Shown: in pieces, positions 45,630 through 57,800 of the stretch
Layout: every line of letters begins with the position of its first letter
How positions within the stretch are numbered: the stretch's first letter is position 1
Assembly: GCA_036345935.2 (NCBI GenBank)
Contig: JADWOT020001375.1
Location: 45,001-109,000, forward strand
Length of the DNA stretch: 64,000 bases
Reading direction: 5' to 3'
From: Taenia hydatigena
Lineage: Eukaryota; Platyhelminthes; Cestoda; Cyclophyllidea; Taeniidae
Notes under the pieces: model-generated
Database searches by the model: none
What the model was told of the DNA's origin: nothing
The model's input: only the letters and a program-made list of their open reading frames with translations
Translations under genes and position numbers: made by a program

Positions 45630-47685
45630 ACCTAACTAGTTAAATACAAAAATACTGCGCTACCAAGTTTTGCACCCAAAATTAGCACCCAGTACTGTTC
45701 AATAATGTCTACATGCTTATCACAAAATACACCAAGGAAAAAAATACTCTTGCCGGACTTTGCACCTACAACGAATCTAGCACCGTGTAGTGCCAGGTGA
45801 TTGGTAGATTTTTATCTTTGTATCCAACAGATTAGGTCCCTCCTGCCATAATCTCCCCCTTTTGATATCATCTACTATCCAACCAACCGCCAGGACAGCT
45901 TCAACTGCTCCCCTTCAAATTACTCTGCGAAACGAACAAGCGATGAAAAGTGCTGTTGCTGGATAACAAAATCTCGTCCAAATTCAATTCCTCATGTTCA
46001 TTCAATAAAAAAAATTTGTATGCGTTTCGACTTGTTCATGTACATGCACACAACTATAAACAAGTCAACTTGATCCATTCCAAATACATAAACTGGGAAG
46101 CAACATAAAATACATTCGCATACAGTGAAAAAGTCAGTAAATACAAAGATAAAAGGCATACACTTCAAAATACAAACAAATCCGAATTCAAGAAAAGGGC
46201 CTAGAGAATATTTCAAAATAGCTCCTTAGCACCCCTACCCATTTCCACCCCGATTCGCCGGCCTTTCTCAACGCGATCATAAGCCTGCCTATGAGCTCAA
46301 CACTAACCTCACATCCATCTCGTCTGTTTACCTGCTGACCATGCAATTATTCAATGCTTGAACCAAAAAAGCTAACACCTATCGCTATGCCATCAAGCGC
46401 AACAATATCATCCATGGCAAGATCCGCATCGCAGGTCAAAGAAGACGTCCCCGCAAATGACTTAAAAACCCCACATTGCATATCATTCCACACGATCATC
46501 ACATGTAGCTTCACCAATACTGTAAATTCGTAGCATCCAAAAAGTACAAAAGGAAAATAGCGGGAAAGCCGATACACAAACGTCCGATGGCCCGCCACAT
46601 CAACACGTACAAGCAAATATAATATCTTAAAAATCAAACATTTGGGACCGCTACAAGGCAACGTCTGTGTAGCAATGCGAAAGTGCCCAGCGGAGAGTTA
46701 CAGGTCTCTCAGCAACCATCCTCCTGCTCCTCAATCAGCCTCAAACACTAACTCATGTCAGAGCTGGACCCACATAACAAGTTTCACAAAGATACTATCA
46801 ACACACGACCGTGGTCTCGAAGTCAAGAAACGACCGAATCGCGAAGTGCCCCGCACACTCCATACATTTCCCACCAAAGCAGACAATATAGGTATAAAAA
46901 TGACGCACCTACTACCATACATAAATACGAAAGGATCTACGAAGAGGTGATAAGAACACGTTGCATAAAATAGCAACCAATAAAATACAACCTAATCGTA
47001 CCTAAGAAATGCAATGAGTAACAGCGATGGCGAGATTCGCACTCAGTGTTGCTAGGACACAATTCCACGCCCAGCAGATAATGCAGCATCAAAAATATAC
47101 ATTCCTGTCAAGTGAAATAATGAAGACCAACATTAATACCAAGTGAGTCCCAGTTCTTACTGAAGTTTCTCCTTTCTAAACAAATGACGCCTTACAGCTG
47201 AAATTCAAGCACGCCTTCCAACACCAGGCGCTTTACACAGCAACGAAGACTCAAATCAACCGCGTAAAGACGATTCGGCACAACAAAATCTCACGATTAA
47301 ATTTTGCTATTCCACAAAAAAATTGGTCTCCAAATTCAGTCTGCTCTGTCTCTTGCATTCGATAAAATGCATACAACGCCAAAACTCAACAATGACGATA
47401 GACTGACAGGCATGTATTTATACGCATGTGCAAAGTAGTAATCCCCAATAAACAGCCAAAATAAGTTTCCTAAAAGAGAAAGGACTATGACCATACAATA
47501 TCGCTCACTCAAGGCCTAACTTGATTGTTCGAACTAGGTCAGCCAGGTTTCCCGAATGTTCATTTCGTTGGATTTAGCGTGACAGTGCCGTCAAAGATTC
47601 GATTCAAATCATTGGCAAACACCACAAGACATTCGAGACCAAAGGTAAGGTATGTGGTTTCGAGCGCGTGTATTTTCTAGGTTTA
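45630..47685. other. AT-rich non-coding sequence
   Basis: Frames of 102-104 codons at 46,347-46,661 (-) and 46,642-46,950 (+) overlap at their ends and have no recognisable motif. No repeat partner was found. Confidence 0.5.
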
Positions 47686-47689
47686 ATGA

Positions 47690-47870
47690 TGCTTGCATTA
47701 CTTTGTTCTGACTACCGGTTTCAGACACTTGAGTGGCCACATTGCCCCAGTTGGGTGGACTGGCCTCCAAGCCATGCCTACAGCCCCGTTCTCTCTGCTT
47801 GCTGAATCTGCATATTCTGCTTTAGTATTGTCTCATTTTGCCATCAAGGAAGGCTTGGCTTGCAGCAGTA
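47690..47870 (+). repeat. ~180-bp dispersed repeat, copy 3 (inverted)
   Basis: Inverse of the elements at 18,065, 18,790 and 54,646. Here the shared frame is on the plus strand (47,693-47,884), with TTGFR, GHIAPVGWTGLQAMPTAPFS, LLAE and LVLSHF, open throughout. Confidence 0.7.
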
Positions 47871-47874
47871 CTTA

Positions 47875-49085
47875 TATACATTAAGGTGACTGATATTATA
47901 TCGTCACTTTTGTGAGGTTATTATTGAAAATGTGTCGAGCTTGCTTAGGACCTTTAAATCTATTGAAGTTTGATAGTCTGCAACAAGTCTGTAGAGAGAT
48001 ATACGGTACCACCGATAAGGTGTGCAATCAGCATAAAGCTTGAACCCCCGTCGTTTTCCCGGTGGGCTGTGCATGAATCCACAACTTGTACATTCATTTT
48101 GCACAAACGAATTCCATTTGTTTGTTTATTTTATGTTCCCTAACACGTGTTTCATGCAACTTTTGGGTTACGGAAGTCTAATTAGCAATGTTATCGACGT
48201 CAAGCGACAACGGATGCGTATGATTGCGCCCTTTACTCTACTGAGCATCATAAACGTTAACGTAAATACAAAACGCGCGCATTCAACGAATGCAACTGTG
48301 GGACCCTGCGACTTGCCTTAGGGTAAAATTAGGCATACCGCTTGAGCAAAACAAATATGCTCAGTGCGTGGATGGAACCAGAAATACTAGCTTGGTATGG
48401 AGGTTGGGCCACTCAAAGAAGTCGCAATGGTCATCCAAGTGATCGTAGATGAGACTGACAGCTGAACAATCAAAAAACGTGCAAATTTGTGTGCTACATA
48501 CCCTTGTTACTGCGCCAAGTAGTAGTGACATGGTGTTTGGTTTAAAAGCAACAACTAGCTGAGTCCTCCACTTTTCACAGACAACGCCTCAGTAATTCAC
48601 GCTGATAGTGCACTGATCCTCTGCCACTGCCTAATGCAAGAACGTTGATTACTCTGAGACGCCAAGAATGCCTTAGACGAAATGGCTAATTAACAGCGTT
48701 TTGGCAGTGTGTTGTAGAATTGGCTGTGTCGAAATTGAGAGACTCAAATTGTGTTCCTGCCCTTACTTTCAATGTTCGTCTAAAGAAACGCAAGCATTAC
48801 ACTATTATAGCACCAACCATTGTGAATTGTAAAACCCTCAAGAAGTCAACCTTTGCACATATATAACTAGTTAGTAATGAAAAGCTGTGCTTTATGTGAC
48901 CTACGATGCCTTGGAAAATTAGATTTGTCCTTTTTTACTTTTAAAATAAAAAGGTGTTGTTTTTGCTGTGATTCTTAAGGTCAATAGGAATTCCTGTGAT
49001 AACCATTTGTTTCATCGTTCTTAATGCTCCCTTTACGTATCTAGCGGCATATGTGATGGGGTAGGCTTTGATGTGATGGAGGCTG
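47875..49085. other. Non-coding sequence left of the inverted-repeat arm
   Basis: No gene, RNA or repeat recognised. Confidence 0.5.
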
Positions 49086-49089
49086 TGCG

Positions 49090-50690
49090 TGGTGTGCGGT
49101 TCGCGCTAACGAGTCCAGGTGTGTAAGTATCCTTGTTTGTAAATTTTGACGTATTTTATGCGTATGCATAAGGGACCCTTTATTATTGGCATGAAAGTGT
49201 GAATAGCAACTTTTGAGGCTTGCTGAATTCGTGGTTCGTGCAATGTTCGTGGTGGAATACTCAGATTCCATTAACTCATTTAATTGGATGCTTAAGCGCA
49301 TTTGACACTAGAGTGGTCCCTGCTGATCCCGCCTGTTTAAAGTTGTTTTTCAGTCTTGCTGAAAGGTGAGGGGTCCGAATTTTTCTATTACTGGATACAA
49401 TTGCTGCATTTGTGGGCAATGAATTGCATATGGAGTCGGTGGGTCTACCACTTGAGAGCAGTCGAACTATTTCAGACTAGTCAGAGATAACTTTCTTGGT
49501 TTTGTGGCGATTATAGAGGCAATTACAAAGTAGATGCGAGGAGCACGTAAGTGAAGAGTGCAGCGTTTGTATGGTGTACACCTCTACCCCGAATTTTCGT
49601 CTCTAGCGCATTGCTGAATTGACACCGTAAGATTTAGGCGTAGATGAGAGGAGATGCGAAGTGACTTGGACTCGAGAATGCTAGATTAATAAATTAATGC
49701 TTTAATAACGGTCCGTGATGTCATTAGGGGTTTTTATGCAGGGATCTGACATCTTTTGGGTAGCTTACATGCCTCAAGCAGCAGGTGGTAAGTTGGGATG
49801 ATTTTTGCATATGGACATGATTTATCCGCTCCCAAAAATACTACTACACGCCATTTTTCAGTTTGAAAGGATGTGATTAATGTTCCCTCTTCGCTGTATG
49901 GTCGTTGGTGCGCCAAAAGACTTGGCACTCTTTCATCATAAAGCTTGCTGCACAATTTGATAAGGTGTGATTAATTTAGCACTCCTTGGATGAGGCGGAG
50001 AAATTCAGTGAAGGCGAACGCTCGCGGTGTTGCGTCCTTGGTGGGACTGCAGGTGTCACGAGATGGATTCTTTCCTCGTCTCTTTTCTCGGGCGTGAGTG
50101 CAGCTGAGGTCTTGGTGATTCTGTTGCCTTGTAGGAGGTACAGTAAGTGTTCACTATTTTCTTACCAGCGTTGCATGCATTTGATGCGCTGATTAATGCA
50201 GAGTGGCCTAATGTCGTCTCTCGAACGCGTTTTCCTTATTTGTTTCTTATAATTGGCTGAAGTGAAGTGTCATAAGTATATTGGGTGAGGTTGGAGCCGT
50301 GAAACATACGTAGGAGTGTTCCTGGTGAATAATTGCAGTTATTTTATGCAAGCGAGCTTTTGATGAATAAACAATGGAACATCTAAGCTGTGGTGAAGCC
50401 GTTGAAAAGAGGGTTTGTATAGTCATGTTTTGAGGGTTCATCCGTTTTCTGTAACGTACTATATAAAGTGGTCGTTTACTGGCCATTTTAGACGGATGTT
50501 GCTTGCATTGGACACGAGGTAGCCGATGAACACGTAGGGTCGTGGTGGTCTATTGTTTGTCTGTGGAACGTCAACACCGTTGTCTCTGTTGTGATTTTTA
50601 TATTTCCTTCCATGCATCTCTGTTGGAATCTGGTAGCGTTGCCATTTCCCTTCGGTATTTCCGAATTATTAATTATTAATAAAGTGAGGC
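49090..50690 (+). repeat. Long inverted repeat, left arm
   Basis: Pairs with 62,240-64,000 in inverse orientation. The outer part (49,090-49,830) looks about 75% matched. The part 49,830-50,300 is far better, with long exact runs such as 'cgccaaaagacttggcactc' and 'aggtgtgattaatttagcac'. The inner part (50,405-50,690) is intermediate. The left arm has about 105 bp extra at 50,300-50,405. The right arm has a ~25-bp extra piece near 62,365. A TTG-opened frame (49,986-50,192) is retained in both arms. The right arm runs off the window end, so the repeat may be longer. Confidence 0.88.
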
Positions 50691-50884
50691 GAAACGTCGC
50701 AAATAAGTTAGTAGGTTGAGTTGACACACCTTTATAACAACTGATTGTCCGTGTAGTTGAGCCTAAGTTAGTAGTCCACAGAAAAGATGGCCACAAAACA
50801 AATCAACTACGTGTGAAAAAACACTGCATTTATGTGTAATGGTAGTTCGGATACATGCTGGTCATTGTGGTATCACAATGTAAA

Positions 50885-52108
50885 CGTAAAACTTGTCTTA
50901 CTAAAATCGGTTTGAACGTTTTGAATGTTGAAACGCAAAACTTTTAAAGCATTCGCCTCCTACCTATGTTAAGAGGAGGTATCTGTACATATTGTGACGA
51001 AATGGAAGTATTCTGTATGTAAGCACCTGTTGGTAGTAAGGCGGTAGTCTGTGTTATCGCGACGCCAACGAGTCTTCCCTTTAGATTCAGCATCACGTTT
51101 TATGTAATCGTTAGAACGGCGAAGAGCTGAGGCACTTGGCTCCTACGTCTGTCGTAAGGAGCCGTCGGTAGAAATTGACGAAATGGAGGTTTTCTGTACG
51201 TAAGCACCTCTTGGCGATAGGTCGGAGGTCTCTGTAATTGCAGTACCGACGCGTGTCTCTTTTACAATCCGTATCACTTTTTTATTGTTGAGACAGAAAT
51301 GGTGAGCTTTTCGACACCTACGCCTGTTGTAAGGAGCCGTGAGTAGAGATTTTGACGAAATAGAGGTGTTCTGTGCATGAGGACCTCTTGGTAATGGGGC
51401 GGTAGTCTGTATCATCGCGGCACCGACGCGTCTCTCCTTTGCGATCCGATTCACGCTTTTTATTGTTAAGCAGATCAAATGATCCAGTCGCGTTTTTTCT
51501 TTGTCATGAGGAGCTGTCGAGTCAGATTGCGATGAAATGGAAGTATTGTGCATGTGAGCACCCCTTGGTAGTATGCCGGTAGTCTGTGTTATCGCAGCAT
51601 CGACGCGTCCTTCATTTGTAATCCGTTTCAGGTTTTCTGTTGTTGAGACAGAACTGCAAAACTTGTCAGGTCCTACGTCTGTTACATAAGCCGTGGGTGG
51701 GGATTGTGACAACATGAAGTGTTCTGTACGTGAGCACAACTTGGTAATATGGCAGTAGTCAAAAATAACTAGGCACAGATGCGTCTAGCCTTTACAATCA
51801 GTAATACAATTTTTTTTTGTTTAGACACATCGGATAGGCACTAAACCGCCATCGCGGCATTAACGAATCACCACTTCATATTTGGAAAGACGTTTTACAT
51901 TGTTGAAACGAAGAATTGGTCATGCAGTCGCCGATTGCGATGGTGATGAGGTGCTGTCGGTAGGGATTGCGAGGAGTTGGAAGTATTCTGTATGTGGGCA
52001 CCTCTTGAGAGTAGTAGGGCGGTAGTCTGTTGTCGCGGCACCGACGAATCTCTCCTTTTTATTTGGTATGACGTTTTATATTGTTGAGACGGAGGATTGG
52101 TCAGAATT
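50885..52108. repeat. Tandem array, ~177-bp unit, about six units
   Basis: The anchor 'gacgaaatgg(a)agt.ttctgt' followed by 'gtaagcacctcttgg' recurs at 50,996, 51,177, 51,354, 51,531, 51,708 and 51,971. Spacings are 181, 177, 177, 177 and 263, the last including a partial extra unit of 86 bp. Each unit also contains 'gcggtagtctgt', 'accgacgcgtctct', 'ttgttgagac' and 'taaggagccgt'. Units are diverged by roughly 15-25%. Repeats are contiguous, with no constant-repeat/variable-spacer pattern. This is a minisatellite-like array. Confidence 0.9.
51143..51739 (-). other. Open frame of 59-residue repeats within the tandem array
   Basis: The longest frame in the window (198 codons; first ATG at 51,713-51,715). 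It covers a little over three array units. Because 177 is 3 x 59, each unit is read in the same frame. Each repeat carries a basic stretch with I.RI.(K)E.RV..A(I/M).(Q/E)T, then LPRG(A/P)(H/Y).(Q/H)(N/K)TSIS, then TAP or DGS, then a Lys/Arg-rich piece. The outer units (181 and 263 bp spacings) break the frame. No signal peptide, membrane segment or known domain is visible. It may be a genuine repetitive protein, an exon, or only a frame kept open by array homogenisation. I favour the last. Confidence 0.4.
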
Positions 52109-52114
52109 ATTTCG

Positions 52115-53050
52115 TTGCATTGCTAAGCAACGCGAGTGTACGTCTGAAAGAGACAAAGGAGTGATTGGGAAAGGAGCAGAGAGATGAGAAGCCGAGGGCA
52201 TGAAATGGGACAGGGTGAGGAAGGATAAAAGGGGATTGAAAATGGCCGCCGTAAGTTGACTATGCACAGTGCTGTGGTGCAGTATTCTGCATTTCTCTCC
52301 CTCTTTCTCTTGTCTACTCCGGAACTGATTCACCTACCCACTCCCCTAGCCATCAGAATGAGTAAAACTTGAAGAAATATACCTATTGCTAGGAATTACG
52401 ACTTTTCAGTAGCACACTCGAAGAGGCTAAAGATAGTTTTCCTATCCATGTGATTGACATTGGATATCAGATTTGATGAAAATGAAATGACGCACGCAAA
52501 TTAAATAATGAGAAGGGGGAGGAGGATGGAAAAAGTTGGCACGAGGGGAGGAGAGGCGAGGAGGTGAAACTGGTGGCATAACTTACCCCTAATTTCTACT
52601 CTAGGTATCTGTTTCGGCCTTTTGAATTCTCCGGAATGGAGGACAGGGCGGTTGGAACTAATACCGTGATGGCGAGGGAGGTGACAAACGTAAAAAAAAC
52701 ACAGCGGAGGGGAGGCAATGATGGCCAATTGAATTAACGAGATGAATCCACGAAGAGAGATGAGCAGCAATAGACGAAACAACACGTTGACAATCATATC
52801 CGACGCTGTTGTGCGATGGACCATTTCGAATTCCACACGTGTGAATCGATTAGCGGCACGTGTTGACGCGTGGTGTCTCTCAGGGCCGTCTGATGTTAAA
52901 CTTAGGAGGCACCCGTTGTGGATGGTTTTGCGGGAGCAGACATCAATTGCCTTCGTGTCTTTTTACCTTGGTCCATTTCTCTGCAACATGGCGCATGCAA
53001 AAGCAGCCGAGGAGGATGAGACGGATCTCCAATACCAATGTGCTTTGAAT
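52115..53050 (-). repeat. Dispersed repeat, copy 2, left member of a direct duplication
   Basis: Inverse of 40,059-40,760 and direct relative of 53,330-53,990. Direct anchors are 'gtggcataacttaccc' / 'gtggcataagttaccg' (52,571 / 53,720), 'cacagtgctgtggtgcagt' / 'cactgtgctgttgcactgc' (52,266 / 53,430), and 'gtggatggttttgcggga' / 'ctagatggttttctgggg' (52,917 / 53,909). The right-hand 200 bp have no partner in the 40-kb copy. Confidence 0.65.
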
Positions 53051-53329
53051 GAATTGCGCTGCTTTGCCTAAACTACTTTCCGTCAGCTTTTTATCCCTGT
53101 TGTTTCCTTTTGGAAGGACGACTTTCGGGCAGTTTGGGCAGCGCGAGGTATGAATCTAGTGAAGACAGTGCGACTAACTCCCATCGATTGACATAGAGCT
53201 AATGGAGATGTGCTTTTGCTGCTTCTTTTTAATCGCATACCTAGGTCAATTGCTGTGTTGCAGCAGGGAGGACAATGGCGGTGATTGCACCTCTACAGTA
53301 GAGAGGAAGCAACATGATTGTTAAGCTGA

Positions 53330-53990
53330 AAGCCACGAAAGTATAGTTAGGTGAGAGGCAAAGTTGAGACATTTACGGAAGAGAGAAAGTAGAGGAGGGC
53401 ATGAAGTAAGGCCATTGTCGTATGTTCCTACACTGTGCTGTTGCACTGCGTTTCTCATTCCCTGTTCTCTTTCTTCCACATTCTCCTGGATGCCTTCGTT
53501 TACCCATTTCCCCGACCATGTACTCGAGTAAAGTATGTAGGAATGGACTTTGTGGATGGAATGTAAGTTTCTTTCAATCGACAAGCTCGAAGACGCTCTT
53601 CATGGTTTACTTTGATAAGTGAAATGCACTAGTTGCGACAATACTTGACTGACGATGCACGTGAATGGGGTTAGTGAGGAGGAGACGGTAAGATGAAGTA
53701 GGAAAGGAGGGAAGGGTGGTGGCATAAGTTACCGCTATTTTTTTACGATTCCCATCTGCGTTGGCCCTTTGACGTCTTCTGAACTATGTAGTGGAAGGTT
53801 GGGAGTTCACAATGAGATTGGGCGGGAGGCGGTGAAAAGCGCATGGGGTGTGTGTGGTGGTTAGGTGTATGATTAATCCCTTGTGACTGGGTCGGTGACA
53901 CGAATTGCTAGATGGTTTTCTGGGGAGGTACACATCACCTGCCTCTGCGCTTTGCGTCAACATGCTCATTCGCCTACGTAAAACACCTTC
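53330..53990 (-). repeat. Dispersed repeat, copy 3, right member of the direct duplication
   Basis: Offset from 52,115-53,050 by about 1.15 kb, shrinking to 1.0 kb at the right end because about 150 bp are missing around 53,880. No conserved frame is seen between this copy and the others. Confidence 0.6.
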
Positions 53991-53999
53991 TTTACCAGC

Positions 54000-54640
54000 C
54001 TCTTAGCCACTTTTCGCAGCGACAAGTAACCTTAGCCAAGTCTTTAGCAAAACGCTTGTAGTAATTTGTCAAGCTAAGGAAACTGCAGAGCTCTTTTTGG
54101 TTAGTTGGCGTTGATCCAGATCTCACTTGTTTTGTGCGGTCTTAGAGAACTGCTATTTAATCTGACCAAACTCTATGTCCCACGAAGTTTACGGAGCGTT
54201 GTGGCACTTTGGAGTCTGGACTACTTCGTATCTTCTAAAACTTATACTCAGCGACGAATATTCCCATTCTTTGCTTCTTAACCCCATGAAGAGGTTAATG
54301 ATTCCACAAAGTGGGAAGTTCTCCAAAGTGCTGTCTGCTGAGCGGTCCCTTGCATGTAACCACGCTAGTCTTTCCCAACATACACGCAGTTACAGCTTAA
54401 AAGAGCAAACTTATGTTTCCCTCGTCATAATTTATGTTTTCATACAATAATTGTTATAGATCTTCAATGTTACCTCTTATTGTCTGGAATATAATTACCC
54501 TTTAGTGGTTAGTCCATCAATTCGGCTGTCGTCTTCTTTCTCAAGCATAAAACGCGCATCCAGCAAAAATTGATCCTCAAAAGTCGTGCTAATTTAAGAT
54601 CACCGTCATACTGCAAAATAATCGCCCAGACTAAGCACAC
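54000..54640. other. Non-coding sequence
   Basis: A frame of 91 codons (54,175-54,450) has no recognisable motif. No repeat partner was found. Confidence 0.45.
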
Positions 54641-54645
54641 ACTGT

Positions 54646-54825
54646 AGCGTCCCGAGACTCCCTCGAAGGCAAAAGAAGGCAGAATGCTAGGGTAGGATAT
54701 CTATATTCAGCGGACAGAGGGAGATAGGCTGCTGGCATGGCCCGAAGGCCAGCCCACGCAGCTAGGGCAGTACGGCCACCCCCATGATCTTGACCTAAAC
54801 CAAGAGTTTCAACAAACAAAAAACT
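54646..54825 (-). repeat. ~180-bp dispersed repeat with retained minus-strand frame, copy 4
   Basis: Same orientation as the 18-kb copies. It starts with 'gcgtcccgagactccctcga' and contains 'gctgctggcatggcccgaag'. The minus frame (54,631-54,819) is fully open, with GGGRTALAAWAGLRAMPAAY, LPLSAEY and TLAFCLLL. The right end lacks a match to the 'tattacat' tail of the 18-kb copies. Confidence 0.75.
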
Positions 54826-54829
54826 ACAG

Positions 54830-57800
54830 GTACGAATCTAACAACTCCCATTAACCGCAAGCCACACTTTCATGCAAATTCACATTTTCAGATATGCATG
54901 TTTTTGATAAATATAACTTCTTCATATGCGATATTCACATGCCTGCAAAAAGCAAACATTTTGTCGTAACTGTTGCTTATACGCAGTTAAGATCAGCACG
55001 TGCACATTAAAAGAATTAGGCATGAAGACAATATAATGGTAGAATGAATACCTTCAAGAGCTTTTTATGAAATTATATGGCTATAATTTGGTGGCTTTAT
55101 TTGTTATTATAAGTAAACCTTTTTGTCAAACAAAGCAAGAAATTTAAAAGGTGGGAAATATTTGGTTTTTTGGCAGAGGTTTGGATGTAATGCGTGAACC
55201 ATTCAAATGTCTTGATAATTCGGTAATGTGGATCTACACTTGTTTAGGTGCCTCCTGAATTAAATTAATTTTCGCAGACAGTTGAATTTATTTCACGTAG
55301 GCTGTTGATAAATGCAAACAATTGCCCACCTTTGTTTGAATACCTCGCTAGATTGAATGCTATCACGGCTCGGTGGAGGAGTGTTGCGTAGTTAACCAAT
55401 GGTATTGGTTGCGAATCAGTTTGCTGTCCATCCAACCCGTCGAATGGGTAACTGACGTTGTTGTTTATGGCCCTGCTCCTCGCATAGTTTTATTGTTTGT
55501 CGAGTAAATGAGTGTTAAGTTTGCAGGTACTTGGTTTTATTGTTAATGATTTTGGCTTAAGGAGATCATTGTGGAAGTGTATGGTAGGGTTTGCGAGCCT
55601 GGGGAGATTCACCATCGTTCTTTCTGATCCTGCTCATGACCTCGTTTTTTAAAATAAATTACTGGTCATTTTGAGCCAGTGCATGTTCGATTAGGCTGGT
55701 TTTGGCTCATCATCTGTGTTTCTTTGCAGCGTGCTTCTAGAAACTGACAAAGTATTGACGTACGGTCCTTGTTGTTTTGGGTGTTGGACTCCCCAAGGTA
55801 TGCAATCACATTGGCTTGAGTTCTGCCGATGGCAAGTGTTGCTAAACTTGTAAATGAGAACCGGGGGGGTTACTCCTTGCAGAACCGCTTCCACTTTGCC
55901 TTGAGACCATGAAAAAAGGAATGCTAAGCTTCAGCGATTTGACAATCGCATATCGCAATATCGGACTCGCTTCGGCCTTAATTTTAAGTAAGATGGATTC
56001 TCGGTCGAGTGTATTGAAGGACTCTGTCTTGGTCTGAGAGACTTGTCGTGGAACGGAATCGCTTGACTGCCGAAAGACTGTCGAAATTGGGAGAATCGGG
56101 GAAGTTTTCTTTGAGCGAGCAATCAGGGCACCGTAACATATGCTAATATTGACGGGTAGGTTTTGTCAGTGGGCGATATGAAATGTGTATCTGGCCTCCT
56201 TCCCGGTGCATTTAGGCAGTCACATTTGTGGGTGAAGAAGCTTGGGAGTCTTCAGCTGTAGAATGATCGGCTTCACTGCCTATCCTATGCTGTCTTCCAA
56301 CTTCGAAAACTGGACACATTGAGTCTTTGTGCCAATCTCTGGATGGTGTCTTTCCCTCAAATGGGGTACACCGGATATCTCAAGTCTTTATCACTTCGCG
56401 CCTGCATTACTTGTGCAGGATTTCGAGCATTGTGAGTGAATGTCTTTTATCTGAGTCGTGATGTTGACGCAGGGTAACTAAGCTATCCAGAGTCTGACAC
56501 GTGGTGTAGGATATGTGCACTTGAATGGTGTCAGAAACGTCTGGCTCGTTATTTGAAACAAGGCAGTTACGTGTCATAGGGTGGATTGGGAGATGACACT
56601 GAAGCTGTTTTGATGTTGAAAATGGAGTGTTATTAAGCGTTTGCATTGGTGAATATGCACGTGAAGTGATGGTGGGCGCAAGGGCTTTCCGGCCGATTAT
56701 TATTTTAAAGTTGCATTTTAGGAGCTGCAGCAGTTGTGGTTTGTAGATGGATCGATGGCCTTCAGATTACCAGCAGGTGGCGCTAGATCGTCAGTAATTT
56801 GCACTGGGGCCTTCTTTCCGCCTTGTGGGGGATAACGCATGTATTTCGTGAGGTCGTTGGTTGAAGGAGATTATTTGAACATTACACCTTCCATAATGTG
56901 GCGCCAATCAGCGAGACCTGTTAAGGCGACGCTGGCTGCTTTAATGTCTGTCTTGGAGGAGAAATTTGTCGCCACTTCAACAGTCAGGATAATTAGTTGG
57001 TTACATGTTGGTGGGTGTTGTGGCGTTAAGTGGCTACTTGGTGGGGTGGAATTACTAACGACCACCCCAAAGTTGTTTGATATTGAGCCAGTATGATTGT
57101 ACTTGGCTGTCTGTGAGCCGGTGGTTGGGGTGTTGTCGAGCTGAGGTAGGGTATTGGGCTGCCACATAGACGCGATGTAGATAGCGGTGGGTGGTGCGTC
57201 AGCAGTTTTTGATAGCCATTTGGGAGATTGGTTGTTTAGTCAAGATTGTCCTCGTAAGATCGTTATCTGGCTGGATTTCGACCAATTCGTATGTAGCCAG
57301 TGTTTGAGTCCCCGCTACTTCGAAGTGTGTGATCGCGGTTGCAGGTGCCGCGTCTTTACTTTAGACGTCATCGAGTTTGTGGCGTGGATGCAGATTTATA
57401 TGTGAGGCACCGTTGAGATGGTGCAAATCAAGTGCATCTATTCCTTTGCAGCTGCCATGAGGAACGATATGAATCCTTTCTGCATTCAATATTGCTGCTC
57501 ACCTTATTGCAGCATTTGTGTGTTGGTGTTCAAGCCCTTCAGCTAGGTGCTTTCTTTAAAAGGAGTGGACGAGGTTCTGCCTGTCGAAACGTTGGTGCGT
57601 TTTGATATCCTTCTTCTTTTTGATTATTTCTCCACATTTCGTGTTTCGCAATAAATTCATTTTAATGAACTGTTATTGGCATGCACGTGATGTTCACTGT
57701 CTTTGTGCGGGTGTGTTGAGCCATTCGGAAATAATGGTTTGGAGTGGAGTACCTGAAATGTGGGGCTGGAGGTGTAGTGAAGGTGTGGTAGTTTGAGTTT

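Noticed and set aside
50885..52108. Tandem array as a CRISPR array
   Set aside because: Units are contiguous ~177-bp repeats with scattered divergence. There are no short identical repeats with unique spacers, and the window is eukaryotic in character.
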